A DNA stretch of 64,000 nucleotides from Larus michahellis (taxonomy: Eukaryota > Chordata > Aves > Charadriiformes > Laridae): NCBI RefSeq assembly GCF_964199755.1, contig NC_133896.1:67249142-67313141 (forward strand). The letters run 5' to 3'. The notes beneath the pieces are model-generated. The model made no database searches, had not been told where the DNA came from, and worked only from the letters and a program-made list of their open reading frames with translations. Below are positions 23,701 through 36,960 of the stretch, in pieces. How positions within the stretch are numbered: position 1 is the first letter of the stretch; every line of letters begins with the position of its first letter. The position numbers were made by a program, and so were the translations under genes.

Positions 23701-26700
23701 ATTCCTAACTTCATTGCATCAGTAGTTGAAGATAGTGGATTCTGATAGCAGACTTGGGGCTAGCAGCAGAAAGCAAATAGCTACAAATGGAAAAACTCAT
23801 TTAAGTGATTGAGAGTTAATTACCACCATTTAGAAGAATTTGAAAAGAATAGGAATACTGATCTCTCTGTAATTGGGGTAAATCTGAAACAGCTATGTAG
23901 GAATGCTAAGCTAAACAGAAGATAGTATAAAGCTGATACCAACAATTATGTGCACTTTATCTGGTTTTGGCCAGTTAATATAGTCTCATGATAGGTTAAG
24001 ACTATCCAGCTGATGGTGTTGCCCAGTTAGTTTTCCTTGGGCACTTTCCTCTCTTAGAGTAACCCTGTGACTTGTTCCTACTTTGCTGACTGTTACTGGT
24101 GGGTGAGTTTATGACCCTAATCTGAGTGTATTTTGACTGCTTCTGTCCTGGCAAAGACTAATGACATACAAACAATAACCCACAAATATCGCTATTAAAA
24201 GCTTCAGCAATCCAGGCTGATTATCTTAAGGATCTGCAAATCTGTGTACGCTTATGTAATATGCATCTGTTAATGGCAGTTTCTGAACTGTTAGCAGGTT
24301 TTGCTTAAATGTTGCAAGATGTTACTCTGTCTGTTTTCAGATCCGCTTCTTTTAAGCGAGGCTTTTATTCTCGTGCGTCTCTTCCACCATAAAACTATTT
24401 TTGGTTTGTCTTTCTTTATTCAGCCCCTTACAGTATGCTTTCATTTGGGAAATGCAGGTTGTGTATCTATATAAAAATGCAAGATGCTAATTTAATGTGG
24501 TCTGATTTGCTATAGTTGATTTGGACTTGGAACCTTTGAGTCTTCCCTGAAGAAAAAAATATGATAAATAAGATTAAACTTGAATTCTTGAGAAGCAGTC
24601 CATTCAGACAAGTATTGTACAGTAAGAAATACCGCCTGAAAGTGATTGAATTTTTTTTATATTGCCCTCTCCGGATGTGGACAAGTAGGGGGTTGACGGT
24701 ATGTAGAATGGCCTTTGAGGCCATGTTTTTTATTTGCATTTGTCGTGGTTTGGGGCTTAGTGAGTTGTTAGGCTTGCCAGGAACAGTGTGCTGAAAATGG
24801 AGAAACTGCAGAAATGTCTGATACAAAAATAAGACTTTTAAGTTAGTTTTAGAATGTTTTTTCTGTGGTTTTCTCTACTTCCTTTGCATGCAACTTGCGC
24901 TTTTTCTGCAGACAAGCAGCTCAAAAGCAGAATACATTTCAGATTGCCTGTACCTGCAGGGTGCGTGTGGAAATTACGCGGGGCACTTTAATTTGAATTG
25001 TTTTGCCTCTTGATGGCAACTGTGAGCCAGTTCAGGTGATGGCATATCTTTTGCTGATCTCATTATACAAGCCTGAATGTATCTGAGAGGTTCAGCATTT
25101 ACTCTCAGGAACAAAAAAAAAAAGTGAAGAGGCTCTGGGTTGCTGCTGAAGACTTAAATGCTATAGTACATTAGTATATTGTGCATGGTCTGTACCTGAA
25201 GATTGGTCATAAAAATCTGTCTTTAATACTCAAGTTTCCTCTAGGAATATGTGCATGTGTTTTCTATGTACTCCCTTTGGTCTCGTAGACTACCTGCTTG
25301 AATGTTCAATGCTTTTCGGTGGTTGTGGCAACAACAAAAAAAAGTAACCAACTGTGAGAAATCTGAGGAGGAAGAACAAGGAATTTTGGCCTCTCAAGTT
25401 GCAGTCATCTTCTGTTTGCAGACAGTGAAAAGATGCTAGGGAATTCTGGTTTGAGTTGCAGTTTGTGCTTGAAGTAAATTTCAGGTACAGAGCAAATATA
25501 AGTAGTTAACATCCTATTTAGGAACTGCATTTTTTTCTGTCTGTGTAGGAGAACAAATCTTTCCAGTTCCTTTACATTGTGATGCAATTACTTAAGAATG
25601 GACCTATAGCTTGTAATTTGTCCCTTCTATCTGGACGTTAGTAATGAAAAAATTTTGTCAAAATGAGTTTCTTGATTTATTCAGGTGGTATGCCTATAAA
25701 GCAAAACTTGCCACTGTCAGGTTATACTGAAATAGCTTAATATCTTATACTGTTCCCTTCTGTTTTTTCTTTTTTGACAGACTGGTGATTTTTCTTATAG
25801 CTGTTGTGTTCCTAGAGTTTCCAGGGTATTAGCATAGATGCATCAAATGGGATATAAGGCTTGTTGTGGAACTGTATGTATGGTGAAGGTAAGAAAAAAA
25901 AAAAGTGCCACAACAGTAACACAGCAGAAATTACAGCATATCAGTGCAACTGAACATGACTAAATGTATAAATGTGTATGATAGCACTTATTTCAAATAA
26001 GAAAATAGCCATTTGTCTTGTCTGTGTCTTGAGACTAGGGTTCAAAAAAATTATTTTTCTTCTTTCCATCCAGTATAAAATGTTCCTTCTCAAATTTGGG
26101 TGAATCCCAGAAAACTAAGCAGAATTGAAGTTTGTTTTATTGGTGTTAGAGGCTTAAGTCTGTCATTACTGTTGACTTAAGTGGTTTCTTCTAAGGAACC
26201 TTAAGAGTTGAAAAGGCATTTACAAGAGAAAGGTGAGGAATAGCAAAAAAACCTTGTTTCTTAGGTTGTACATGACATTTTAAAGTTTTGGGACCATGCA
26301 AATTTAAAGCAATGAATTAATTCTGCAAATTCCCATTGCTGTGAATGACTATTTCAAGAAAGTATCATTAATATAATACTTGTACTAAAGTTTGTGGATT
26401 TCTTTACTGCTTTTTGCCAAAGTACTTCCCTTTGTGTTCTCAGTTTAGTAATATCATGTTGAATGAGCTACCTGCTGTTGACATACCTCTGTTTCTCATT
26501 TTTTTACAGACTTGTGGATTAAATATCTGTGTAACTTACATAAACATGTAAAGTAATTTTATGCATGTAGTCACACTTTGAGGTGTATAAGGGCATCAGC
26601 CAGTAATGATGCTAGTTGTGAGGTTTTTAGTATTTTGTAATAGGTTGTAAACCTGCATGTTTTGTCTGTAAGGTAAAACTTTGTGACCATAATTTAGGTG

Positions 26701-29550
26701 TTTGAAAGTGGTGTTTTTTGGGGTGGTTTTTTTTTTTTTTGGAACCGGAGTGACATCTATCCCAAACCAGCATCTGTGGCCGAGTTAGTGGTAGATGACT
26801 AGATATTTCAGGCTTTCTGGATCTGTTTTCTAAGATATATAGGTGAAGAGCTCTAAAGTGTTAAGTTGAACAAGAGTGAGAAAAACTTTGCAGAGTATTG
26901 TTGCCCTAAATGTAGAGATGTTGGGAAAACTCCTAATGTACCTACGCTATAAATGGTTTCTGCTTGATAAAGCAGTACTGTAAAATCTTATTATTCATAG
27001 GCATGTGGGAGAAAGCATCCTTAGATTCTATAACGTGTAAGTGATATGATTTTGAGTTGGAGATTGCTGATAAACTGATTCATAAGAATCTGCAAGAGCT
27101 CTGGTTGTCCTTTTCTCACATGTGAAAACTAACGCTGGTGCAAACAGTAATTATCTCAAATGGCAAAACAAAGAAATGGTTCAGTTTTGTGAAGAAAGCT
27201 GCAGTAGCTTTAGATTAGGTCAGGCTAATCAAAAGAAATAAGCCAGGATCAGCTATACTACAGCAGCTAGCTGGACTTTAAACATCAACGAAATAACTCC
27301 CAAAATTCTTCGTGTGGTAGGCTCTGTTATTTACTATTATTGCAGATTGCTGGTTGGTATTCTGAATTGTTTAACTGAAGGTTTGCTTCACTACAATTCT
27401 TCAGTGGGTTGACCTCTGTCAGAAAACAGTTGTGGCTTCTAATGTGGCAGTTTATAAGATAATACTGAATTTCTAAAGTATGCTTGTGTTTTGTGACTTT
27501 ACTGTTGTATCACATCCAAGAGTGTATGTTGCTCAACTTCTGATCTTGATAACTTTTTGCAACAAACGACATGGTTTGGGTAACCTCGTAAAATTTGAAG
27601 GAGTGCAACTGCGTTATCTAAAATCAGTGATAAATAACAGGTAATGACTCAACTGATATGTGCGTTAACTAGGTTGGTGTGGATGAGTGCAGTTAAAAAG
27701 CAGCAGGCTGTAACTGTAGTGATGTTTTAAGTATATTTTTTTTATCACTTAGGAGTATGAAATCTGAGGAAGTTGGCATTGGAATTCAGAATGGAAAGAA
27801 TGAGTTCGTTGACGATGTAGAAAACTATTTTCCACTTTCCCTTTGACTTCTGTCCTTATCTTCTCTGACAATAATATGCAGGGAAATGGTATCTTTTGTT
27901 TTTCTTGTTCCTGTGTGGGAATGGTAATTGTTCTTGCTTCTTACCTGTTCAGGAAGTATTCTCATTCCTCCCCCCCAACAAAACACTATATCAGTCATTG
28001 CCAATGTAGTGGGTTTTTTTGCTTTATTTTCTAACTTTGGCCTTCCTGAATCCTCCTGTGGTCCTTGTATAAGCCATCTGGCAAAACAAGGATCCTCCCT
28101 TCCCCCACCTTCTGGAATGAAGCAGATTTTGTCTGTGTTCAGCTACCCTATGTAAAAGAATAATGTGCATGGTTAAAACCTGCATCTAAATTTTGACCCC
28201 CGGAACTGCATTCTTCCAAACTTAGATTTTCCAGCTGGTAAATCAATCTTATCCATGGAAATGTGCTTAGAATTCTCTTGGGAATTTGCCTTATACTCTT
28301 GCCTTCTCCCTTCCCCCTTCTCAAGCCAAATCTCTTTCCAGGAAGGGGGAAAAAAAATCCATGGACTAGATTGGGCTTCAGCTGAATAGGGTGTCTCATT
28401 TCAGATATACTTTTTGCTGCTTCTCAAATGACCAAAACATAAGTGACAGCTGAGTTGTCTGTTTGTGTCATGGGTCAAGGGCAGTCCAACTCAGCAGTTT
28501 CCCTTTCCTCTTCCCTGAGTTTTGTTTGGAAGCAGTAGTGATTTGCCATTCTATAAAGTCATCCTCTTGTCATGAAGAGCAGATGGAAATACGTCAGTTG
28601 TTTCATGTATAAATACTCAGCCCAACAGCTGTGAGTTTATCAGGAGTCACTGGCATCACAACTTGATGACCAAATTGTTAGTTTAGAGGGCTGTAAGCAT
28701 TACTTTAACTTGAAATAAAGCTGTACTACGAAACAGTTTAAGACTCATTGAAAGAAGAAGAAATGAAGTTAAGCCACTTAAATGCAAATTCCTCTTTCAG
28801 GTGAAGTTATAATTCTTTTTCTAGATTATTACAGAAGTCCTTTTATACTAATGAAAATGTTTCATCCACTGATGCTCCGTTTTACTTGCTGTTACTAAAG
28901 TAGCTAAAAGGATTGATCTGAAATAGTCTAATTGTCTCCTTTCCTTTTGTAATTTTATTAGGTAAGAACACTTATCCAGACTATTACCCAGTGGTCTTTC
29001 ATCCATTTTATAATCCTCAGTCTGTTTCAATATGGATGTCTAGCAAAAAAACCTGAGATACCTAATGTAATACTAGCTAACAATGAATAAAGTGTAATGA
29101 GATTTGTAATAAATTTACTTGACGCTGATAATAAAGTGAGTTAACTTGACTTTGCAAGTTGCAGAGGGTTTTTGCTGCCATCCCTGTGTAAGTGAGTCTT
29201 GATTTATTCCAATAATATTAAGAAAGGGGGGGTGGAAGTCTGCCAATGACCATTGGCTGTTTGGTTGCAAAATGCACTGTGCTGCATGGGCTGCTGAGCA
29301 TAATGTGAAACAAAGTGCCATTAAAAAAACAACTTGAGTGCTAAGTACAATGACTGAAAAAAACCAAACCAACAAAACACTTTAGTGGGAGAATGGGCAT
29401 GGTCATTAGTTTTTTTGAAGCGGAGCTATTTTAAGTTAATGTAAAGCGAGGTTGTACTTCTTGACTAGTAAAGACTGCAGTGTATAGGACTGAAACTGAA
29501 TTAGAAATAAAACAAAAATTTGCAATAACTATGAACTTAAGCTACACATC

Positions 29551-29607
29551 CCCCCAAAAAAAACCAAACCCAAAACAAAACCAAACCACAAAACAACAAA
29601 CAAACCC
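29551..29607 (+). repeat. A/C-rich low-complexity tract (AAACC-type)
   Basis: A run of imperfect AAAACC/AAAC units is followed about 200 bp later by a second similar tract. It has no coding potential; the open frame through it is Lys/Pro/Gln low complexity. Confidence 0.85.
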
Positions 29608-29801
29608 TGGGGACATTGTCCATCTTTCAGTCTAACCACCTGCTTCTTAAACCTTGAGAGGAGTTGTGTCTGTTGGTCTGAAAAGGTTTCTGGTTTGAGG
29701 GGGTACTTAAGATATTTTTTAATGTCTACAGTTAATGCTTTTATACAGTGGAACAATAAATGTGATTGACCACACTGTTAGCTCCTAGTGTCTGCAGGCC
29801 T

Positions 29802-29856
29802 CAAAAAAACCCAAACAAAAAACCCCCAAAACCCAACCAAAACAAAACCCTAAAAC
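29802..29856 (+). repeat. A/C-rich low-complexity tract (AAACCC-type)
   Basis: Imperfect AAACCC/AAAAC units here are very similar in composition to the tract at 29551. AAACCC-like stretches recur in this window, mostly with the A/C-rich strand in the + orientation. Confidence 0.85.
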
Positions 29857-32800
29857 ATTATCTGTTGGAGTTGCTTTGTCTGCATAGATCTCACTCTTGC
29901 TTCCAGGTATGTTGTGTTTTAGAAATAGTTTTCTTTTGGCTTGTAAAATTTACTCATGTGGTGCCTGTGTGATAGAAGCCCTTACAGTCAGTATAAAATG
30001 GGTGATTTGCAGCTCTAGATGTTTAGGGAGTCTAGTGGGAGTTAGGGATGCTGAAGCTGTTCTGGAGACCTTTAAATGAGGATTTTGTGGCCTCTGAATT
30101 ACATGTGTCTTTCAGTGAAAACGTCTGTTGTGTTTGAATCCACGTGGCTGCTCTAGATGATGGGAACTGTGAGCGTGCTTTTCATTGACCTATTGATGGT
30201 GTTTATGGATATATATTTTAAAAAGTCTGCAACTTCATTGCTTCAGAATAGTGATGGATTTCAGTTCTCCCTGTTCTCTGTCTATAAAGTAAGTTGTCTG
30301 GGATAGGTCATATTCAGATAAATGTTATGTGTTTTTTCAGATGTGTATTTGTGTGTGATGTCTTGCTTTGCACTAGGAAGTCGTTCATTTGGAACCTCAT
30401 CTGAATGGGTGTTTTTTAGTTGTGTCAGACTTGCAGTTTGAGGGTCTGGAAGTTGTCGGCATGTGCTCTTGGAAATAGCAAGTATAGCTGTTAGCCTGGC
30501 TGATTTTTGTGGGTTTTGAACAGACTGTTAGACATGATAGGATAACAAAATATCTTGAGCCTTGAATGACAACTTCTGTCAAGCAGAGATCAAGGGTTAT
30601 GGTGCTATGCATTTTATCACATCCTGGGACGCATTCATCAAAGATAAGAGGGTTCAACTGTCTTATTGGGGACAGTGAGCTGAATTAATTTGCATTTTTA
30701 ACAGTTTAGTTTCACTTTTTTTGTAAGCATCTGTAGCTATTGCGTTGTTTGGTTTTTAGTTCTTCCTGTATGGTGGAAGCGCAGAAGTTATTCCTATCTA
30801 GACACATACCCACATTACCCCAGAGTATCTAATAGGACCATGACTGGTGATGGTATAACTTGGAGACTCCAAATAATAGCATGTTTGTTTTCTTTTTTTT
30901 CTGTTCCTATTGAAATACTTGCTGTGGTTTTTGTTTTCTCCAGTGTTTCTACATGATTTATGCTGTAGTGTCTATGGAAACAAAGTTTTATTAGATGAGG
31001 AGGCTTGGTTTCGTCTGTCTTGTATCTTGGCTTCTAATTCAACGTCTGACCAGCACTAATGATGTTGTATAAGCTAACTATGGGGAAGCAGTTGGTTATT
31101 CCATGACAAGTTTACCACTTTCCCTGAAAGAAGTGGTGCAGAGGAAGCTTAAGAACAGAAGGCTTACCAGTAGACATGGGGCAGGCACTGCAGCGACTCT
31201 CCATAGTTGTTACTCATGTGGGACAATATTAGGTTATTGTGCCTTACAGGCTATGGATGTTAAGTGTGGTTTTCTTTGATCCTGAGGATCAAGATGATGT
31301 GTATTGTCTAGTCTCCTATCTTGCTTGTTTCCTTGCTGATCCAATTTGGATATTGCAGCCGTAGAGCTTTAGATAGAAAACACCTTCTGGAGTTACTAAA
31401 CAGTAGTTCAAAGGACTGAGTCTCACGTGTAATGTTTTGAGTGTTGTGCTTCAGAAAATGCAACCTATAGAGCACTAATAGTTTTGTGATTTTTATTCAG
31501 AAAAGGATCTGCAAATGGAGCAATAGTTGCTGCTAGCTCTTTTCAGTGGCTCTGTTCTAAAAGCATTAGAGGACGATACTCTCATGCTGAGTAACTAAAA
31601 ATCCAAGCATTATAGTAGCAGTGAGATGAAGTTTCAAAAGAAGTTGTTTTGGGGAGTTCTCTGAGTGAAGTGACACAAAGGGAAACCTTGCTTGCATCAC
31701 TGGGCATTGCTGGCAAAAATCCCAACACAACAAATTAATGTTTGAATACTTGGTGACAATTCCTAAGATGATGGTTAAAATTATTATTAAGCTGTATAAA
31801 TTGAATTTCCTTGCATTACCACCAATTAGTTGCCATAATGTGCAAGCTGATACCTGTTTTGCTTCTGAAAGTATGAGAATTGGCGTATTTGCCTTTCATG
31901 TTCATGATGGGCTGGATTCCTTCAGCAGAGCTGCTGACCCTAATCTAAGGGACAGTATGTATCTTTCCAGATGAGCTCTATCTTCACAAGTCACTGAAAC
32001 GCTCTTGAAATAAATTTTGTCTAATGCCGTGAAACCTTAGGTTTTAACCTGGGCTGTAGTGAAATGATGAGTCTCTGTCTTGAGAGCCCAGAACTGAGAA
32101 ATTGGTTGTATATATTGCTGTAATACTCTTGAGTTAGTGCAGTGCAGGTGACGCATGTGCTTAACATGAATGTCAGTCAGGTTTCTTTTCACCTTGACAG
32201 TGTGAATACAGTTCACTCATGCAGTGTTAGGAAGCTGCTTACTGGACTCAGTGATTGCACAGTCAATCAAGCGCTGGACTCTTGATGTTCAGGGTTTAAG
32301 TGAAATAGGGACACCAGCAAGCACTGTTGCTATACAGACTGCAGAGTTAGAGAAATGTTTGTTTCGTTTTTTTAATGATAGTAGCCATGATTGTGCAGAG
32401 GGAGGAGAAAAGTAAAAGTCCAAAGAAATGTATGTAAATGCAACAAGTGCAAAAAATCTAAACAGTCTAAACATAGCTATAATCAGAATAGTACTTGACT
32501 GCTTTTAGTTTTGTTCTAGTGTTTAGTATCTAGCACATTGTATGGGAATTCCTTTTTAATTAGCTCAGAGCCGGGTCTGTGCTATGTCTAAAGTAGTTTG
32601 CCCCTCCTGGGAAGTGGAAACTTGAAAGTGTTTTGGAAGGAAGCATTGGCAGGGGGTTATAATAGGAAAAGGAAGTTATCCCTTGGATTACCTGGAAATT
32701 GTTCCTTCATTTTTATATAATTCTGGGTACTTCTAGATATATTTTTTTTCTGTAATCTTAAGACTTCATGATGTTCTTGCTTATGATACCCTCCCATTCC

Positions 32801-35800
32801 ACTGCCTGTATTTGGAAAGAACATGAATTTTGGAGAAAAGAATCCTATTTTTACAAAGTTGATCACTGCCCACAGATCACTTGTGAAGTCCTCATTTAGA
32901 TGCAAGCATACTGAAGCAGGCTGAGATAAGAAAAGTTCATATTGGCACAGATTTCCGTTTCAACCTTACAGCCTTATATGTGTGACTAATTCTAAAATGG
33001 AGTCATTTGGACTGAGTCAGCAATTTAGTATGTTGAAAGTGCTCAGGCTATCTCAGCTTGATTTGTATTGAGTATTAATTTGCTCTGCAGATGGAGAGCC
33101 AAACCCACTGGTTATGTGAACCTTCAACAGAAGTTGACTAAGTATATGGACCATGTCTGTCTGAGAAAGCATACTTTGAAATAGCAGACTACAAGAAAGT
33201 TTCTGTGAGATTCAACATGTGTTGGAAGCATAGGAGAGATTAAAATAGCATCAAAAAGTTAGCAGCCTCTGTAGCCAAAGTGCTCAGGGCAAGAGCAAGC
33301 AGTGGGGGAACTGCCGTTCTTTGTTTGCATGCAGTCTGGATTTTATTACTTGCGAAGTCAAATCACAAGGGGGAATGTCAGTTTTTGATGGGGCAGATAT
33401 GTTGCAACTCATTTTGAAGAAGCCTGTTTGTAAATTTTTCAGCCTTTGAGCTGTAAAGAAGAAGCTTTGAAGAAAGGACTGTAACTCTGAGACTATGATT
33501 CACCTGTCCAGCTCCTGCTTATTGGACAGCCTGTTGGTCTTGTTCCTCTTTCATGCTTACAGGCTGTTAAGTATTGATGCTGTTGCAGTTAATGATAAAT
33601 TTTGAATTTCAAAACTTGTTACTCTGTACTCTAATATTATTGTTGGGTACTGAAGTCTATTTCCAATATTTCTGAGATGTTGCAGCAGCAGGTGAATACA
33701 CATGGCCCTGATTTTTGGTAAATTAATAGAAAATGAGTAATAGATAAAGTATTTATGTTCCCTCTCAGCCTTTTTCGTAAGAATTGGATTTTGTAGCCCA
33801 ATCTGAGAAACTTGAGGTTCTAAGCACAAACCCCTGTGGTGGTAACAAGAAAACTGTCTTAATTTTCTCGTGTTTTGAGTATTTAGAGCTATCTAATGAC
33901 ACTTCCACCTTTAATCTTTTGTTCCTTTTAAGAAAAAGAGCTCTTGGAATTTGACTTCCAAGAGATTGTTTCACACAGCTGTCCGTTGAAAGTACTGAGG
34001 GCTCTACTCGGATCATAGCCACCCTGTGGAAAAATTATTTTGTGTTCTAGTGGTAGGATTTTAAAGAGGAGAAAAAAAAATAATATGCAAAGCTACCTGA
34101 AATTCTTCAGAAGGAATTGGTGAGGTTCTCATCAATATCTCTAGATACTAAGCATTCAAACATTAGAATCTTGATTGGAAAGTTTATCTTGGCATTTGGG
34201 TTATTTCTGAGCTAATCGAAGAAAATGTAAGAGTGGCAACAGAGGATGGGCAAAGGAATTTATTCTCAAATGCTTCCGGACTGCTGCTTATATATGGACT
34301 TTGTCCTGCTTCTGCTCACATCCTGTTGCCTGGCAGTTGGACAGAAGGCTCTTATTCTGAAAATGAATATGGCTGCTCTATTAGATCTCTTGACAAATAT
34401 CTGTCTGGATCCTGTCTCTGCCTGTAAAAAAGGGGTCTTGTGTAGCCTTGTCTCAAGACTGGGGAAAGATAATTCTTGTCAGACCTTTCTAGAAAGAGTA
34501 AGTCTGTGCACATGTTAAAGTGGATTTGAGACTAAAACCAGGTCTGATGAGTGTCTAGTATCTTTATGATACTGTCTTTAGCTTAATTAAAAATATTTTA
34601 CTGGAATGTTATTTGGGGTTGTGTGGTAGGGCAAGAAATTCAAACAGAAATATGGAATGTCTCAACTTACCCACTCTTATCGCCACAGAAATGTAGTTAT
34701 TGCTACTGAAGCAAGGGATGCAGTACCAGAACACTTGTGCAGCTTTCCTGATGAACCACTTTCATTTAAATTCCAACTTCCGTGGTTTCTTGTGCATGCA
34801 GGCTTGCTGAACACATAAGAATGTGTTTGACAGAGCCATGGTGCTAAAAATGTTTTCAGATAACTTTTTGGCTAAGGAAACTTTTTCAATGTTAAATGTG
34901 ATTAATTATTAATTTTGGTATATGATGCACAGAACATCAGATATTTCTTTGTAGGGAAAGAGTATTAGAATATTTTAAACTTTTTTTCTTTTTGGATGAA
35001 GCTCTTTAGTTCACAAGTTAATTTTAACTTTGAACTGCAGAGGTTCAAAGAGGTAGAGTTCTAGAGGTAGAGTTCTTCAGTGTGACAAAGTAGGAGGTAA
35101 ACTGAAAACAAGGAAGCCTGTTTATAGGTTGTGATGACCCATTTAAGGTATGCCCTTTGGACCATGACATCCTCAGGCATTATAATTTGTCTTAAGAAAT
35201 TCCTTCAAGTGTTCTTGTTCAAACAGACGAAATAAAGTGGCACCAGACCAAGGACAGACAGTATGTGACTAAAGCACAGACTTTTTGGATAAGCTGTAGA
35301 AGTCTGAATAGCTGATTCATAGATAGGTTGTGGTGAGTATCTGAGGTCTTCTAGGTCATGTTTCATCTTCTGACAGTGCAGGATATTGGTAGTACTATTG
35401 TTCAGAAAAAGCCTTAGTTTAACATGGAACAGCCATGCCAATGGCAATACTACCATCTATAGTCACCAAATTCCAAGAAAAAAAAATCCTGAATATTCAT
35501 CCTAAACTTTCTCTTGCACTCTTCTGTAGCTATCTGCTTTGAATCACCTTGGAGGTTACTCTGATAATCTTTAATCTCAGCTGTTTTACATCAGATTTTA
35601 CTTGTCCAAGTCTTTTCTTGCAGGTCAGTTCAACACTTAGGGTTGTGTGGTTTTTCTTGTTTGTTTTTTTGTTTTGTTTTTTTTTTTCCAACTTCTATAA
35701 AGGTAGTTTTATGTCTGAGGCGTGTGTATTATTACCTTGATTTATGGTGCTGCAAAACACTTGCTGTTTTTTATGTATTGTAGCTTAGGTTGCTTTAGAT

Positions 35801-36943
35801 AATAGGAGCTGACTGGTCCCTTCAGCTGCATTTCAATTAAACTGTTTTCTCTTATATTTTAAGTCATAAAAATATTCAGAGTTGAACTGTAAAGTAAACT
35901 GTGCTTCTGGATGCAGAATATGCTTCATCATGCCCATATTCTTAGGCATGTTCTTCCTGCTATTTGCCTACTGCTAAACATTTGAGTGTCTTCTTTCACT
36001 TGGTTCAACTTTGCTCACTTTACTTGCTCTGTGAAAGATAATGTGCATATTTTTAAATATACATATTAGTGGCACATTTGATACTGTCTGCAATATTTCT
36101 GATGTTGTGAGTAGCTTTTTCAGCGTACATTTTGTATGGTGTTTGCCAAGGAAGATGATACTGTCAGTTGTAAACATAGGTGTCTCTAATATATATGGTG
36201 TCATTGTAAAAGTCTGTAATAAACATGCAAGTGATGCCAGAACTTGATTTCATAAGTCAATTTGTCAGGTAAGCATGGAAAAATTATTACTGCTTCACTT
36301 CATGAGAAGCCTGAGATGGAGATGGGCATTCTGGTAGATCACAGGAAGACCACATCAGTGATGTGGTGACGCTGAAAAAAATAGAAAAGTGTGGTTTAGG
36401 ACTTTCATGTTTATGAAATGCTAGTACTAATACTAATGTTTACACAAGGTATTCCTGAGACCTTATCTAGAATGCAAATTCTGGTTACCCCATAAAACTC
36501 ACTGTTTCTGGAACTCTTCAGTCTTTCCCTACATGAGATCCTCTTGATTTTTTTTTGTCTGTCTTGTAAGAGCATGCAGAACACCTGGTGGTTATTGGAG
36601 GGGTTTATGATGAATCCCTGAAGGATCAGTGAATGAGAGATCTATCTCTGAATGGGAGATGTCTGGCCTGGAGTTCTCCAGCGATTATGTAAGGATTTTT
36701 GTTGGCTGCCAGTACTTGGCCTACACTTCGTATATCATCCTTCCATAACTGATAGTAATCCACAATTTTGTAGCTTAAATGAAGTACTCTTTTTGGATGT
36801 GTTTGCAGAAAAAGAAGCAAAGCTGGGAAGAGTAACTCCTCTAGTGTAATTAGGCTGTATATGGAATATATGTACTGATGTTGTATGTAAAGTTCAAGCT
36901 AATGTGTACTGTAGGCTGATGTAAGTTCATTTTACAACTCGGG

Positions 36944-36960
36944 GAGCGCAGGGGGCAGCC
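36944..36960 (+). promoter_or_regulatory. Possible CTCF site, plus orientation
   Basis: GAGCGCAGGGGGCAGCC contains the strong AGGGGGCAG core of the CTCF motif but lacks the upstream CCA. It sits in a small GC-rich island within AT-rich intron 1. This is weak evidence on sequence alone. Confidence 0.3.

Noticed and set aside
35049..35077. 14-bp tandem duplication (GAGGTAGAGTTCTA / GAGGTAGAGTTCTT)
   Set aside because: It is a real but ordinary short intronic duplication. Similar ones at 47398 and 58855 suggest replication slippage.
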